From NCBI GenBank assembly GCA_016208525.1, contig JACQYJ010000064.1, forward strand, positions 1-12,634: DNA of 12,634 nt, written 5' to 3'. Positions 7,015 to 12,634 of this stretch are shown piece after piece (position 1 is the stretch's first letter; the number at the start of each line of letters is the position of its first letter). This DNA comes from Deltaproteobacteria bacterium. Lineage in GTDB: Bacteria; Desulfobacterota; JAENJC01. The notes below the pieces were generated by a model. The model was not told where the DNA came from. It made no database searches and worked only from the letters and a program-made list of their open reading frames with translations. A program made the translations under genes and the position numbers.

Positions 7015-7893
7015 CTATTTCGTCAATAGGTCAATAAACCCTTGAATAGTAGAAAGCTTCCTCTCTGATTCAGAATAAAGCTTCGAGCTGAATACTGCTG
7101 TGGCCGTATGCCCGGCAAGCAATGTAAACAGTTCGTAATCCAGATTGGTAAATTTATCCTTCTGCTGTAAGAGACTGTATATGACTATTACACCGATGAC
7201 CCTTTCCTTTATCGTCATCGGGATACAAACTATCGGGTCTGCAGGATTTATAGTCCCCCTGTGTGACAGGTCTTCCTTGAAGTAGCTCTCCCCGGTCTTG
7301 GCGACATTGCCGATTACACCCGTCCCAAGGGTGATTGGAGGGATATCCTCCTTTGCCATCCCTTCCGAAGCAACTGCATTGAGTTGATGGGTCTTTTCGT
7401 CAAGCATCATTACAGCAAACTGCTCCGCGCCGATGAGGTTTATTATTATCTCTAATATTATCCTCAGGACTTCTTTAAAGTCGAGTGTGGAGTGGAGCTG
7501 ATAGCTTGCAATATAAAGGTTCGCAAGGTTGTTGTTTTCATTTTCTATCTCAAGGTATCGGTTGGCAAAGTTCTTGTTTTCATCTTCTACCTGCCTGAAC
7601 CTCTCAAGTATCTGTCTCTTTTCGGTCTCAAGTAATTCCAGCCTGTTTTGAAGTTTCGAAAGCTCATCGCCTGAAACCCCTTTAACAGTTCTCTTCTTAA
7701 GAGAAAAGTTCTCCTCCTCTGCCTGGACAAGCCTGTAACGGAGCCTTTCATTCTCCTTAAGAAGCTCCTGGGTGAATTCAGCCCCCTTTTTAATTATCTG
7801 AAGGACCTCATCACCACTCTTTAAAGAAGGTCCCTTCTCCTCGCCGGAATGTATCTGCCCGCTTTCAATCTCATCTTTTCCAGGCCCACTCAT
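7015..7893 (-). CDS. Coiled-coil GAF-domain protein
   Basis: A cytoplasmic sensor-like protein of 292 residues. Residues 35-125 are a long charged heptad-rich coiled coil (ENERLRYRLVQAEEENFSL, then LQNRLELLETEKRQI and NRYLEIENENNNLANL). Residues about 137-272 form a GAF domain, which typically binds small molecules or mediates dimer signalling (LDFKEVLRIILEIIINLIGA, GTGVIGNVAKTGES, CIPMTIKERVIGVIVIYS). No kinase, cyclase or DNA-binding output is present, so it may act through the CheY-like protein encoded next. I place the start at ATG 7893 because AGGAGG lies a few bases upstream; an upstream ATG at 7971 would add 26 residues read partly from repeat DNA. The ligand cannot be told. Confidence 0.85.
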   Translation of the reverse strand: MSGPGKDEIESGQIHSGEEKGPSLKSGDEVLQIIKKGAEFTQELLKENERLRYRLVQAEEENFSLKKRTVKGVSGDELSKLQNRLELLETEKRQILERFRQVEDENKNFANRYLEIENENNNLANLYIASYQLHSTLDFKEVLRIILEIIINLIGAEQFAVMMLDEKTHQLNAVASEGMAKEDIPPITLGTGVIGNVAKTGESYFKEDLSHRGTINPADPIVCIPMTIKERVIGVIVIYSLLQQKDKFTNLDYELFTLLAGHTATAVFSSKLYSESERKLSTIQGFIDLLTK

Positions 7894-7947
7894 TGGTAAA
7901 CCCTCCTGACAAAACGCTTCATTAATTTCACTAATTAATACCCTATA

Positions 7948-8314
7948 TGCAAAATACTGAGGTTCTTGCAAAACTCTAAGAAGCCAATTTTGTCATTTCG
8001 ACCAACGGGAGAAATCTTTGTTTTTATTACACCTAAATCCTGCAATCGACCCACAGAGCACACAGAGGAAACCCTTTAATGCCACTGGCAAAACCTTGTT
8101 TTAAATCTTTTCTCTGTGCACTCAAAAGGTGACTTTTAAAAGCCCGGTAATTTTTAAATCTAAAGCATGAGAACACAGAGAAGAAAAGGGTTTTAAAAGG
8201 TTTTTATACTCAAAATTTATCTCTGTGTCCTCTGTGGTTTGCAGTTTTTAGGTTACAGTAAAAGATTCCTCTCTTCGTTCGGAATGACACAAAAGGGGAC
8301 TTTTGCAAAATACT
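7948..8314. repeat. Large nested palindrome flanked by an 11-base direct repeat
   Basis: The gap between queE and the GAF gene holds no credible gene. Three pairs of inverted segments are nested around a centre near 8140-8148: 7991-8017 with 8263-8289 (TGTCATTTCG / GGAATGACA type), 8051-8068 with 8221-8237 (CACAGAG...CACAGAG), and 8108-8119 with about 8174-8188 (TTTTCTCTGTG / CACAGAG). TGCAAAATACT occurs in the same orientation at both outer edges (7948-7958 and 8304-8314) and could be a target-site duplication. A 31-base piece of the right arm (8278-8308) recurs inverted at 11225-11255. It looks like a composite or long palindromic mobile repeat without a transposase. Confidence 0.7.
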
Positions 8315-8366
8315 CGGTAAATTTACCACACGAAAGGAACTGTATCAAGAAATTTTATCTAAGTCT

Positions 8367-9287
8367 CTATCTCAGGTTCAGAAACTTATGAAGCTGTGGG
8401 ATTACCCTTACATCCAGGAGCCTGCTGGTCACAATCTCCTGTAATCTTAGAAGACTCCCGGCATCCATATCAATTGGCGTCCGGGGCTGAATGATAAAGG
8501 GGATATTGACATCAACAGAATAAACAAGCTCAGAAGCAAGCATTAGCTCATCCTCGGCGACCATGCTGTCTACTACGACCTTGACAAACACCTCCCTCTT
8601 GGATGCCGTTTTAAGAAAATCCCTGTGCAGGTTCCAGAAAGGTTTCACGCCGGCAACTGAAGGGAGTTTTATATCCATGCCGATTATGTCTATGAGATCA
8701 ATAACCTCAGAAAGATGGGCAGGAAGGAGGCCGTTGGTCTCTAAGTATATCTTTGGCTTGGGGACTGTCCCGGATTTACGGACATTGCGCAGCGAAGTCG
8801 TAGAATCGGGACTGTCCCCAGTTTTGAGTTCCACCAGCCACTCCTTCAGGAAATCCACCTGTTCCAGCGGCTCCCCGCCGGTAAGAGATATGGAGTGATG
8901 CAGGTTTTGATGCGTCTGAAAGGAATTGACGATCTCGGTAAGCTTTTCAGGTGAAACGGGATTTGGGATATTATAATAATTCTCCCGACTCCCGACTCCC
9001 GACTCCTGACTGGTGGGAAATGTCCACCCTACTTTGCATTCAGGACTTTGAACTCTGCTCTCAGGGGTATCGCAGTAATTGCAGGTAAGGGAACAGCCGG
9101 AGAACCTGACAAATATCTGTCTTAACCCTGCAAGGAGCCCTTCACCCTGAATGGATGAAAATATCTCGGAGAGGTATGCTTTTTTCGGGGACAGTCCCGA
9201 TTCTACCCCCCTTTTCGTCCCCCCCTTGCTAAGGGGGGGATTGAGGGGGGGTATCCGTAAATCCGGGACAGTCCCCTTTCTGACCAC
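8367..9287 (-). CDS. queE: 7-carboxy-7-deazaguanine synthase (radical SAM) with three repeat-derived insertions
   Basis: QueE converts 6-carboxytetrahydropterin to 7-carboxy-7-deazaguanine on the way to queuosine and other deazaguanines. The core is clear: LSEIFSSIQGEG (39-50), the CxxxCxxC cluster motif at C65, C69 and C72 (GCSLTCNYCDTPE), SLTGGEPLEQ (134-143) and IYLETNG (180-186). At 306 residues it is about 85 longer than usual. The excess matches repeat DNA: residues 4-34 (copy B), roughly 77-103 (heptamers plus a palindrome) and 157-176 (copy C). The natural start at KKAYLSE is missing; the only in-frame start is GTG 9287, inside the heptamer tract, with no clear ribosome site. Activity is uncertain although the core residues remain. 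A trpB remnant lies 20 bases upstream. Confidence 0.9.
   Translation of the reverse strand: MVRKGTVPDLRIPPLNPPLSKGGTKRGVESGLSPKKAYLSEIFSSIQGEGLLAGLRQIFVRFSGCSLTCNYCDTPESRVQSPECKVGWTFPTSQESGVGSRENYYNIPNPVSPEKLTEIVNSFQTHQNLHHSISLTGGEPLEQVDFLKEWLVELKTGDSPDSTTSLRNVRKSGTVPKPKIYLETNGLLPAHLSEVIDLIDIIGMDIKLPSVAGVKPFWNLHRDFLKTASKREVFVKVVVDSMVAEDELMLASELVYSVDVNIPFIIQPRTPIDMDAGSLLRLQEIVTSRLLDVRVIPQLHKFLNLR
8760..8819 (-). repeat. GGGGACTGTCCC-type palindromic element inside queE (copy C)
   Basis: This 60-base insertion (20 codons) has inverted ends of about 20 bases: GGGGACTGTCCCGGATTTAC on one side and GGGGACAGTCCCGATTCTAC as the complement of the other. It lacks the nested C/G palindrome of copies A and B and so may be the simple form. 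In QueE it is read in the opposite orientation to copies A and B, giving the segment from GDSPDSTTS to SGTVP (157-176) between LVELKT and the IYLETNG strand. Confidence 0.85.
8982..9028 (-). repeat. Heptamer tract plus GGTGG/CCACC palindrome inside queE
   Basis: About four 7-base units (CTCCCGA repeated, then CTCCTGA) at 8982-9011 are followed by GGTGG...CCACC (9012-9028). They are translated within the extra segment that follows the CxxxCxxC motif of QueE (roughly residues 77-103). Further heptamer-like sequence (CAGGACT, CTCTGCT) may extend the insertion to about 9060. Confidence 0.7.
9187..9276 (-). repeat. GGGGACTGTCCC-type palindromic element at the queE 5' end (copy B)
   Basis: This 90-base element (30 codons) has the same ends as copy C but carries a nested 9+3+9 palindrome (9219-9239) and flanking C/G runs in its middle. 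On the queE strand it reads GTVPDLRIPPLNPPLSKGG and then ends VESGLSP, directly before the conserved KKAYLSEIF. It separates the heptamer tract that contains the probable GTG start from the queE core. Confidence 0.88.
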
Positions 9288-9301
9288 TGACCACTGACCA
9301 C
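9281..9301. repeat. Tandem heptamers between trpB and queE
   Basis: Three perfect TGACCAC units. On the queE strand each unit contains a GTG, and because the period is seven these fall in three different frames. The one at 9287 is in frame with queE. This is the same family as 881-915 before dxs. Confidence 0.85.
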
Positions 9302-9307
9302 TGCTTT

Positions 9308-10292
9308 TCAGAGTTCCACCCCTTTTATCTTTGCCACATGCATCACGTCCTTGTCGCCCCTGCCCGAAAGGTTTACAATTATCACCTGGTTTTTCTTCAT
9401 CTTAGGGGCTGCCTTAACTGCATAAGCCACTGCATGGGCGCTCTCAAGGGCTGGTATGATCCCCGCCTCCATCGAAAGGAGCTCAAAGGCCTTCATCGCC
9501 TCATCATCCGTGGCGTACGTATAATCTATCCTTCCCTGGTCCCTGAGATACGCATGCTCCGGCCCGACGCTGGCAAAGTCCAATCCGGCGGAGACAGAGT
9601 GCGTATGAAGGATTTGGCCATTCTCATCCTGCAGGAGGTAACTCTTTGCCCCCTGAAGTACACCGAGGGAGCCACCTGCAAACCTTGCCGCATGTCTGCC
9701 GCTCTACAGTCCCAAGCACATAGTGGGTTGTCCTGACATTGGTGGTCCAGTCCCTCAGAGCCTCATTGATGGCATCCTTAAGCGTCCTGGTACCCAACTC
9801 CACCTTGTTGACCTTTGCGCCGAGGAGCTTCATCCTGAATACATTCAGGGACTGCCTCTTTACATCCTCGGCGCCCATATATATTTCGCATTCAAGGCCG
9901 AACATGGCAGCCCCTGTGGCAGTTGCAACACCGTGTTGCCCTGCCCCGGTCTCGGCTATTATCCTCTTCTTCCCAAGCTTTCTGGCAAGGAGCACCTGGC
10001 CGACAACGTTGTTTATCTTGTGGGCGCCTGTATGGCAGAGGTCTTCGCGCTTAAGATAAATCCTTGCGCCTCCAAGCCTCTTCGTCAGCCTCTCTGCATG
10101 ATAAAGAGGAGTGGCCCTTCCGACAAACTCTCGCAGATAGTAATCCAGTTCCTTCCTGAACTCCTTGTCCTTCTTAAACTTCTCATACACTCCTGTAAGC
10201 TCGATGAGAGCAGGCATCAACGTCTCAGGGACATACCTCCCGCCGTAGATTCCAAAATGTCCCTTAGTGTCCGGTACTCGCAATCTCTTCAT
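9308..10292 (-). pseudogene. trpB: Tryptophan synthase beta chain with an internal deletion and frameshift
   Basis: TrpB joins indole and serine to make tryptophan with pyridoxal phosphate. Residues 1-196 from ATG 10292 are normal, including the cofactor lysine in HTGAHKIN (K92) and ETGAGQHG (113-120), ending HYVLGTV. The sequence then jumps near 9701-9707 to a different frame that reads GRHAARFAGGSLGVLQGAKS, SAGLDFASVGPEHAYLRD and VNLSGRGDKD to the stop at 9308. About 70-75 residues (some 220 bases) are missing, including the GGGSNA phosphate-binding loop. As read, no active enzyme can be made. An assembly collapse is the main alternative. No trpA follows; queE does. GGAGGGG precedes the start. 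Confidence 0.88.
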
Positions 10293-10323
10293 ACCCCTCC
10301 CCCAAAAAAGCAGCGCAAAATAT

Positions 10324-10535
10324 AACCAGCACACGGATGACACGGATTTTACGGATAAAATCTGATCAAACAAAACCAAGCCTCTAAAGGTTTATCCGCT
10401 CTTATCCGTCCAATCCGTCTGATCCGTGTGAAGCTTTAAAGTCTTTTAAAACCAGCACACGGATGACACGGATTTTACGGATAAAATCTGATCAAACAAA
10501 ACCAAGCCTCTAAAGGTTTATCCGCTCTTATCCGT
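10324..10535. repeat. Two identical 86-base direct repeats of the ATCCGTGT type
   Basis: Positions 10324-10409 and 10450-10535 are identical, with a period of 126 bases. Each is itself partly palindromic: ACACGGATGACACGGATTTT at one end, and TTTATCCGCTCTTATCCGT at the other. After copy 1 the sequence continues with two further CCGT-containing units before CCGTGTGAA; copy 2 goes to CCGTGTGAA directly, as if 18 bases had been lost. Copy 2 runs into the GxxExxY gene and supplies its last codons and stop. Confidence 0.9.
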
Positions 10536-10917
10536 GTGAAAAATGCTTTTTATCATTCGTCAAAAAGATTCTTTTAAATTCAGGTTTTTTACCGAAATTC
10601 AGCAACAACCCGACCTCTTTGTCTGTTGCCTTCAGGTAATTGGACAATTGGGCAAAGTGTTCATTTTTCAGGTTATCGGCGGCTTTTAACTCCAAAATCA
10701 CCAAGCCGTTAACAATAATGTCGGCATAGTAATCACCTACCTGTTCACTCTCATAGAATACCTTAACGCTCTCTTGCTGAGTGACATGTAAACCGTTCTT
10801 GCGCAATTCTATTGCAAGGGCGTTCTCGTAGACCTTTTCAAGAAAGCCATGCCCAAGGGTATTATAAACATTATAAAAGGCACAGATAATTATATTTGTT
10901 ATATCTTCATGGAGCAT
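10528..10917 (-). CDS. GxxExxY-family protein (PD-(D/E)xK nuclease-like)
   Basis: The 129-residue protein carries the name-giving motif at G24, E27 and Y30 (GHGFLEKVYENAL). A core follows of D66 (YYADIIVNG), E76 and K78 (VILELKAAD) and Q90 (FAQLSNYLKAT), then LLLNFG. The D...ExK arrangement places the family in the PD-(D/E)xK nuclease-like fold; no biological role is established that I can name. AGAGG lies just before the ATG. The C-terminal residues HFSHG and the stop come from the flanking 86-base repeat, so the 3' end has been shaped by repeat DNA. It follows a truncated antitoxin gene by 17 bases. Confidence 0.88.
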   Translation of the reverse strand: MLHEDITNIIICAFYNVYNTLGHGFLEKVYENALAIELRKNGLHVTQQESVKVFYESEQVGDYYADIIVNGLVILELKAADNLKNEHFAQLSNYLKATDKEVGLLLNFGKKPEFKRIFLTNDKKHFSHG

Positions 10918-10934
10918 AAAAACCTCTAATCCTC

Positions 10935-11123
10935 TTACCGGCTCGACCAGTCAGAAGGGCCTTTTAAATTAAGAGAACGAGCGGTCTTAAAGAACGACCG
11001 AGCCTCTTCACCAGGCGCTTCTTCCTCAAGAATCAATTTGACATGCGTATTAGGTTTTAAATCTAATGGCCTGTCTGGAAACAATACCTTTCCATCATAA
11101 ACAGCATGCAATGTAACAGTCAT
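10935..11123 (-). CDS. AF2212-like (DUF104) antitoxin, orphan and probably truncated
   Basis: A 62-residue protein whose start, MTVTLHAVYDGKVLFPDRPL, followed by PNTHVKLILEEE, matches the small beta-rich antitoxins that pair with PIN toxins. Family members usually end near GPxDWSxRLEDYL. Here GPSDWSSR is followed by TAA, GAG, GAT, TAG, so single changes in a Leu and a Tyr codon could explain the early end. No PIN toxin follows; the GxxExxY gene does. GGAGGA precedes the ATG. Family placement is fairly sure; the truncation and loss of a toxin are inference. Confidence 0.7.
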   Translation of the reverse strand: MTVTLHAVYDGKVLFPDRPLDLKPNTHVKLILEEEAPGEEARSFFKTARSLNLKGPSDWSSR

Positions 11124-11179
11124 ACCGTTCCTCCATTAGCCAAAAGACACAATACTAATAAGTTCATTGGTATATCCAT

Positions 11180-11185
11180 ATTATA
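11180..11185 (-). promoter_or_regulatory. Possible -10 box for the antitoxin-GxxExxY unit
   Basis: A perfect TATAAT on the minus strand lies about 57 bases before the antitoxin start, in an AT-rich stretch. No good -35 box is found at 16-18 bases, so the call is weak. Confidence 0.35.
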
Positions 11186-11224
11186 GATTTTTCATCCAAA
11201 AAAAGCAGTATAAATTTGGGCCTC

Positions 11225-11275
11225 TTGCAAAAGTCCCCTTTTGTGTCATTCCGAACAAAATGAGGAATCGCTCTT
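11225..11275. repeat. Solitary copy of the right arm of the 7948-8314 element
   Basis: Positions 11225-11255 are the exact reverse complement of 8278-8308 (31 bases, TTGCAAAAGTCCCC through CATTCCGAA). Similarity continues less exactly to about 11275 (GAGGAATC). The copy ends just before the stop codon of the LTA-synthase-like gene. Confidence 0.85.
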
Positions 11276-11278
11276 TTC

Positions 11279-12634
11279 TCATCTCTCCAATTGATTTTTG
11301 ACTATCATCTCATAGGTAACCTGATCTATGGCCAGCAACTTCTTTTCCATCCGATTCAGGTAATCATCGCTGTTCTCTCCATAAAAAGAGCGCGCCTCCA
11401 GACGGTTCCCAAGAGAATGATATAGATACCCGCGATCTGTGATAATACCGATAGAGTTTTTATCGCCCACAAAAGCGAATTCATCATTCTTCTGAAACAA
11501 CGAAACTCCAAGGGTTGTAAAGCTCTCCTTTATCCCGAGCAGGTCGAGCACAGTCGGTGCGATATCTGCCTGGGAACCAATGGTTGAGACTTTTTGATGT
11601 TTAAAAAGCTTCGGGGCATAAATAACCAGCGGTGTATGAAAACGTTCCGGATTTTGAAAGGTACGGAATGCATCAAAGTTGTGATCTGCTGTGAAAATGA
11701 ATATCGTATCATCAAACCACGGAGCCGCAGCCGCAGCCTTCATGAACTGTCCGAGACTCCAGTCCGAATAGTGGAGTGTGTTCAAAAATCCGTTCTCGGA
11801 ATTTTCTCCATGAGGGAATTTTTCAAGCCCATTTCCCGGCCGTATGTATGGCGTATGAGTGCTGCCGGTAAACAGGAACCCAAAAAACGGCTTCTTTGCG
11901 CCGTCCAGTTTTGATTTAAGGAAGATCATTGACTCGTAATCCCATCCAAATACGGACTTTTGCCCTGAATAGTCGAGCAGCATCGGCATATCTTCCATCC
12001 CGTAATAGTATTCAAATCCGGTCGCCCTGGCAATGGCATCTACCCTGAAAGACCGTCGCCTGGAGCTCTGCATGAAGATGGTCTCGTAACCTTTCTCCCT
12101 GAGGATATTGCCGATCTTAGGGAAGTTGCTGGCCTCAAGGCCAAAACCGAGATTAGGAAGACCGATAAGAAGCGGCACCCCTGTGAGAGATGCCTGTATC
12201 CCTTCGATACTGCGCTGTCCTACGGCATAAAAATTCGTGAACTGTAGTCCGTTGTTCGCCAGGCGGTCAAAGTTAGGCGTAACCCCAAAATTGTTATTGC
12301 CAAAGCTGTCTATGTAAAACGGGCTCCAGCTCTCCATAAGCATCAGCACAACATTCTAATTCCTGAGGGATGAGGGATGAGGGATAAGGGATGACTTTTC
12401 ATCCTTCATCCTTCCGCCCTCAACCTTTTCCTTAAGCGACGTCTTAGCTATTCTCTGCGCCTCTGCAAAAGAGGTGTAAAAGTGATGGTTGACAGTATTC
12501 TTTGCAGCCCTGGCATGGTGGTAGAGTGTAAACGCCCGGTTAAGCACCAGGTTGCTCTGGGCTGTACTGCCGGATTCAAAGGCATCTATGATATTAAGGG
12601 GCTTGTGTGAAAATGTCCGCCTTGTCCCTAAGAC
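11279..12634 (-). pseudogene. LTA-synthase-like sulfatase-fold phosphotransferase, interrupted by TAG (5' end outside window)
   Basis: The relatives are membrane-anchored, alkaline-phosphatase-fold enzymes that move phosphoglycerol or similar groups onto polymers outside the cytoplasm. From NVVLMLMESWSPFYIDSFG onward the catalytic domain is complete: metal ligand E in MESWSP, nucleophile-type serine in GQRSIEG, FTADHN, and the late histidine in RFHTPLVIYAP. Upstream, from the right edge, the same frame reads FSHKPLNIIDAFESG and later AEAQRIAKTSLKEKV, the linker before such domains. Between them, a heptamer-repeat insertion ends in an in-frame TAG at 12356-12358. GTG 12349 would give only a soluble domain without membrane anchor. 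The gene is probably inactivated unless the stop is read through or is a sequence error. Confidence 0.8.
12361..12427. repeat. Opposed heptamer tracts inside the LTA-synthase-like gene
   Basis: Four GGGATGA-type units (12367-12394, one being GGGATAA) are followed after a short gap by CATCCTT twice (12400-12413) and two looser units (CCGCCCT, CAACCTT). The two halves are inverted relative to each other and could form a hairpin. On the gene strand they read GGRMKDEKSSLIPHPSSL and lead to the TAG at 12356. Confidence 0.8.

Noticed and set aside
7894..7971. Upstream ATG extending the GAF protein by 26 residues
   Set aside because: The extension begins in repeat DNA and has no ribosome site, whereas AGGAGG lies just before the ATG at 7893.
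9308..9583. Independent 91-residue gene starting at a TTG
   Set aside because: It is the C-terminal part of TrpB; homology continues upstream in the same frame to 9700, so it is a pseudogene fragment, not a gene of its own.
9723..10325. 200-residue plus-strand frame opposite trpB
   Set aside because: Antisense shadow of conserved trpB sequence.
10324..10535. CRISPR array
   Set aside because: Only two repeat units of 86 bases with a single 40-base interval, internally palindromic, and no cas genes.
12356..12358. TAG read as pyrrolysine
   Set aside because: The stop sits at the end of a repeat insertion and nothing in the window suggests TAG decoding; gene disruption is simpler.

Overview
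The window reads as chromosomal DNA of an uncultured Gram-negative bacterium of moderate GC content. Housekeeping genes dominate, and most lie on the minus strand. Nitrospirota or Desulfobacterota-like is my best guess, resting only on protein style and on the dense mix of short repeat families; the sequence does not prove a phylum.

Layout. Positions 1-1841 (minus) hold ftsY followed by the 5' part of dxs, which runs off the left edge. Positions 2044-2713 (minus) hold a VapBC-type toxin-antitoxin pair with its own promoter and a candidate operator. Positions 3106-3832 (minus) hold a HigBA-type toxin-antitoxin pair that ends in an attC-like site. The antitoxin stop codon lies inside the attC core, as in integron gene cassettes, but no integrase is in view. 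Positions 3902-5343 (plus) are glmU with its own promoter, convergent with manC (minus, 5356-6489). A CheY-like receiver and a coiled-coil/GAF protein (6571-7893, minus) lie upstream of manC. Next come a roughly 300-base nested palindrome, queE (8367-9287), a trpB gene with an internal deletion and frameshift (9308-10292), a duplicated 86-base repeat, a GxxExxY-family protein, an orphan AF2212-like antitoxin, and the catalytic half of an LTA-synthase-like sulfatase-fold gene interrupted by an in-frame TAG.

The most unusual property is the way short repeats enter genes. A family bordered by GGGGACTGTCCC occurs three times, always inside a reading frame: once in manC (84 bases) and twice in queE (90 and 60 bases). 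All three lengths are multiples of three and all keep the frame open, in both orientations. Two copies carry a second, C/G-rich palindrome nested in the middle. QueE also carries a heptamer tract plus a palindrome after its iron-sulfur motif. Two genes, dxs and queE, appear to take their start codon from repeat DNA. Seven-base tandem repeats recur at four places (881-915, 8982-9011, 9281-9301, 12367-12427), and the last one is associated with the stop codon in the LTA-synthase-like gene. The picture is of a genome whose mobile palindromes extend proteins, move start sites and sometimes break genes, comparable in behaviour to the Rickettsia palindromic elements.

Pathways represented: isoprenoid precursor synthesis (dxs), membrane protein targeting (ftsY), UDP-GlcNAc supply (glmU), GDP-mannose supply (manC), queuosine synthesis (queE), tryptophan synthesis (trpB, probably inactive as read), and signalling (receiver plus GAF).
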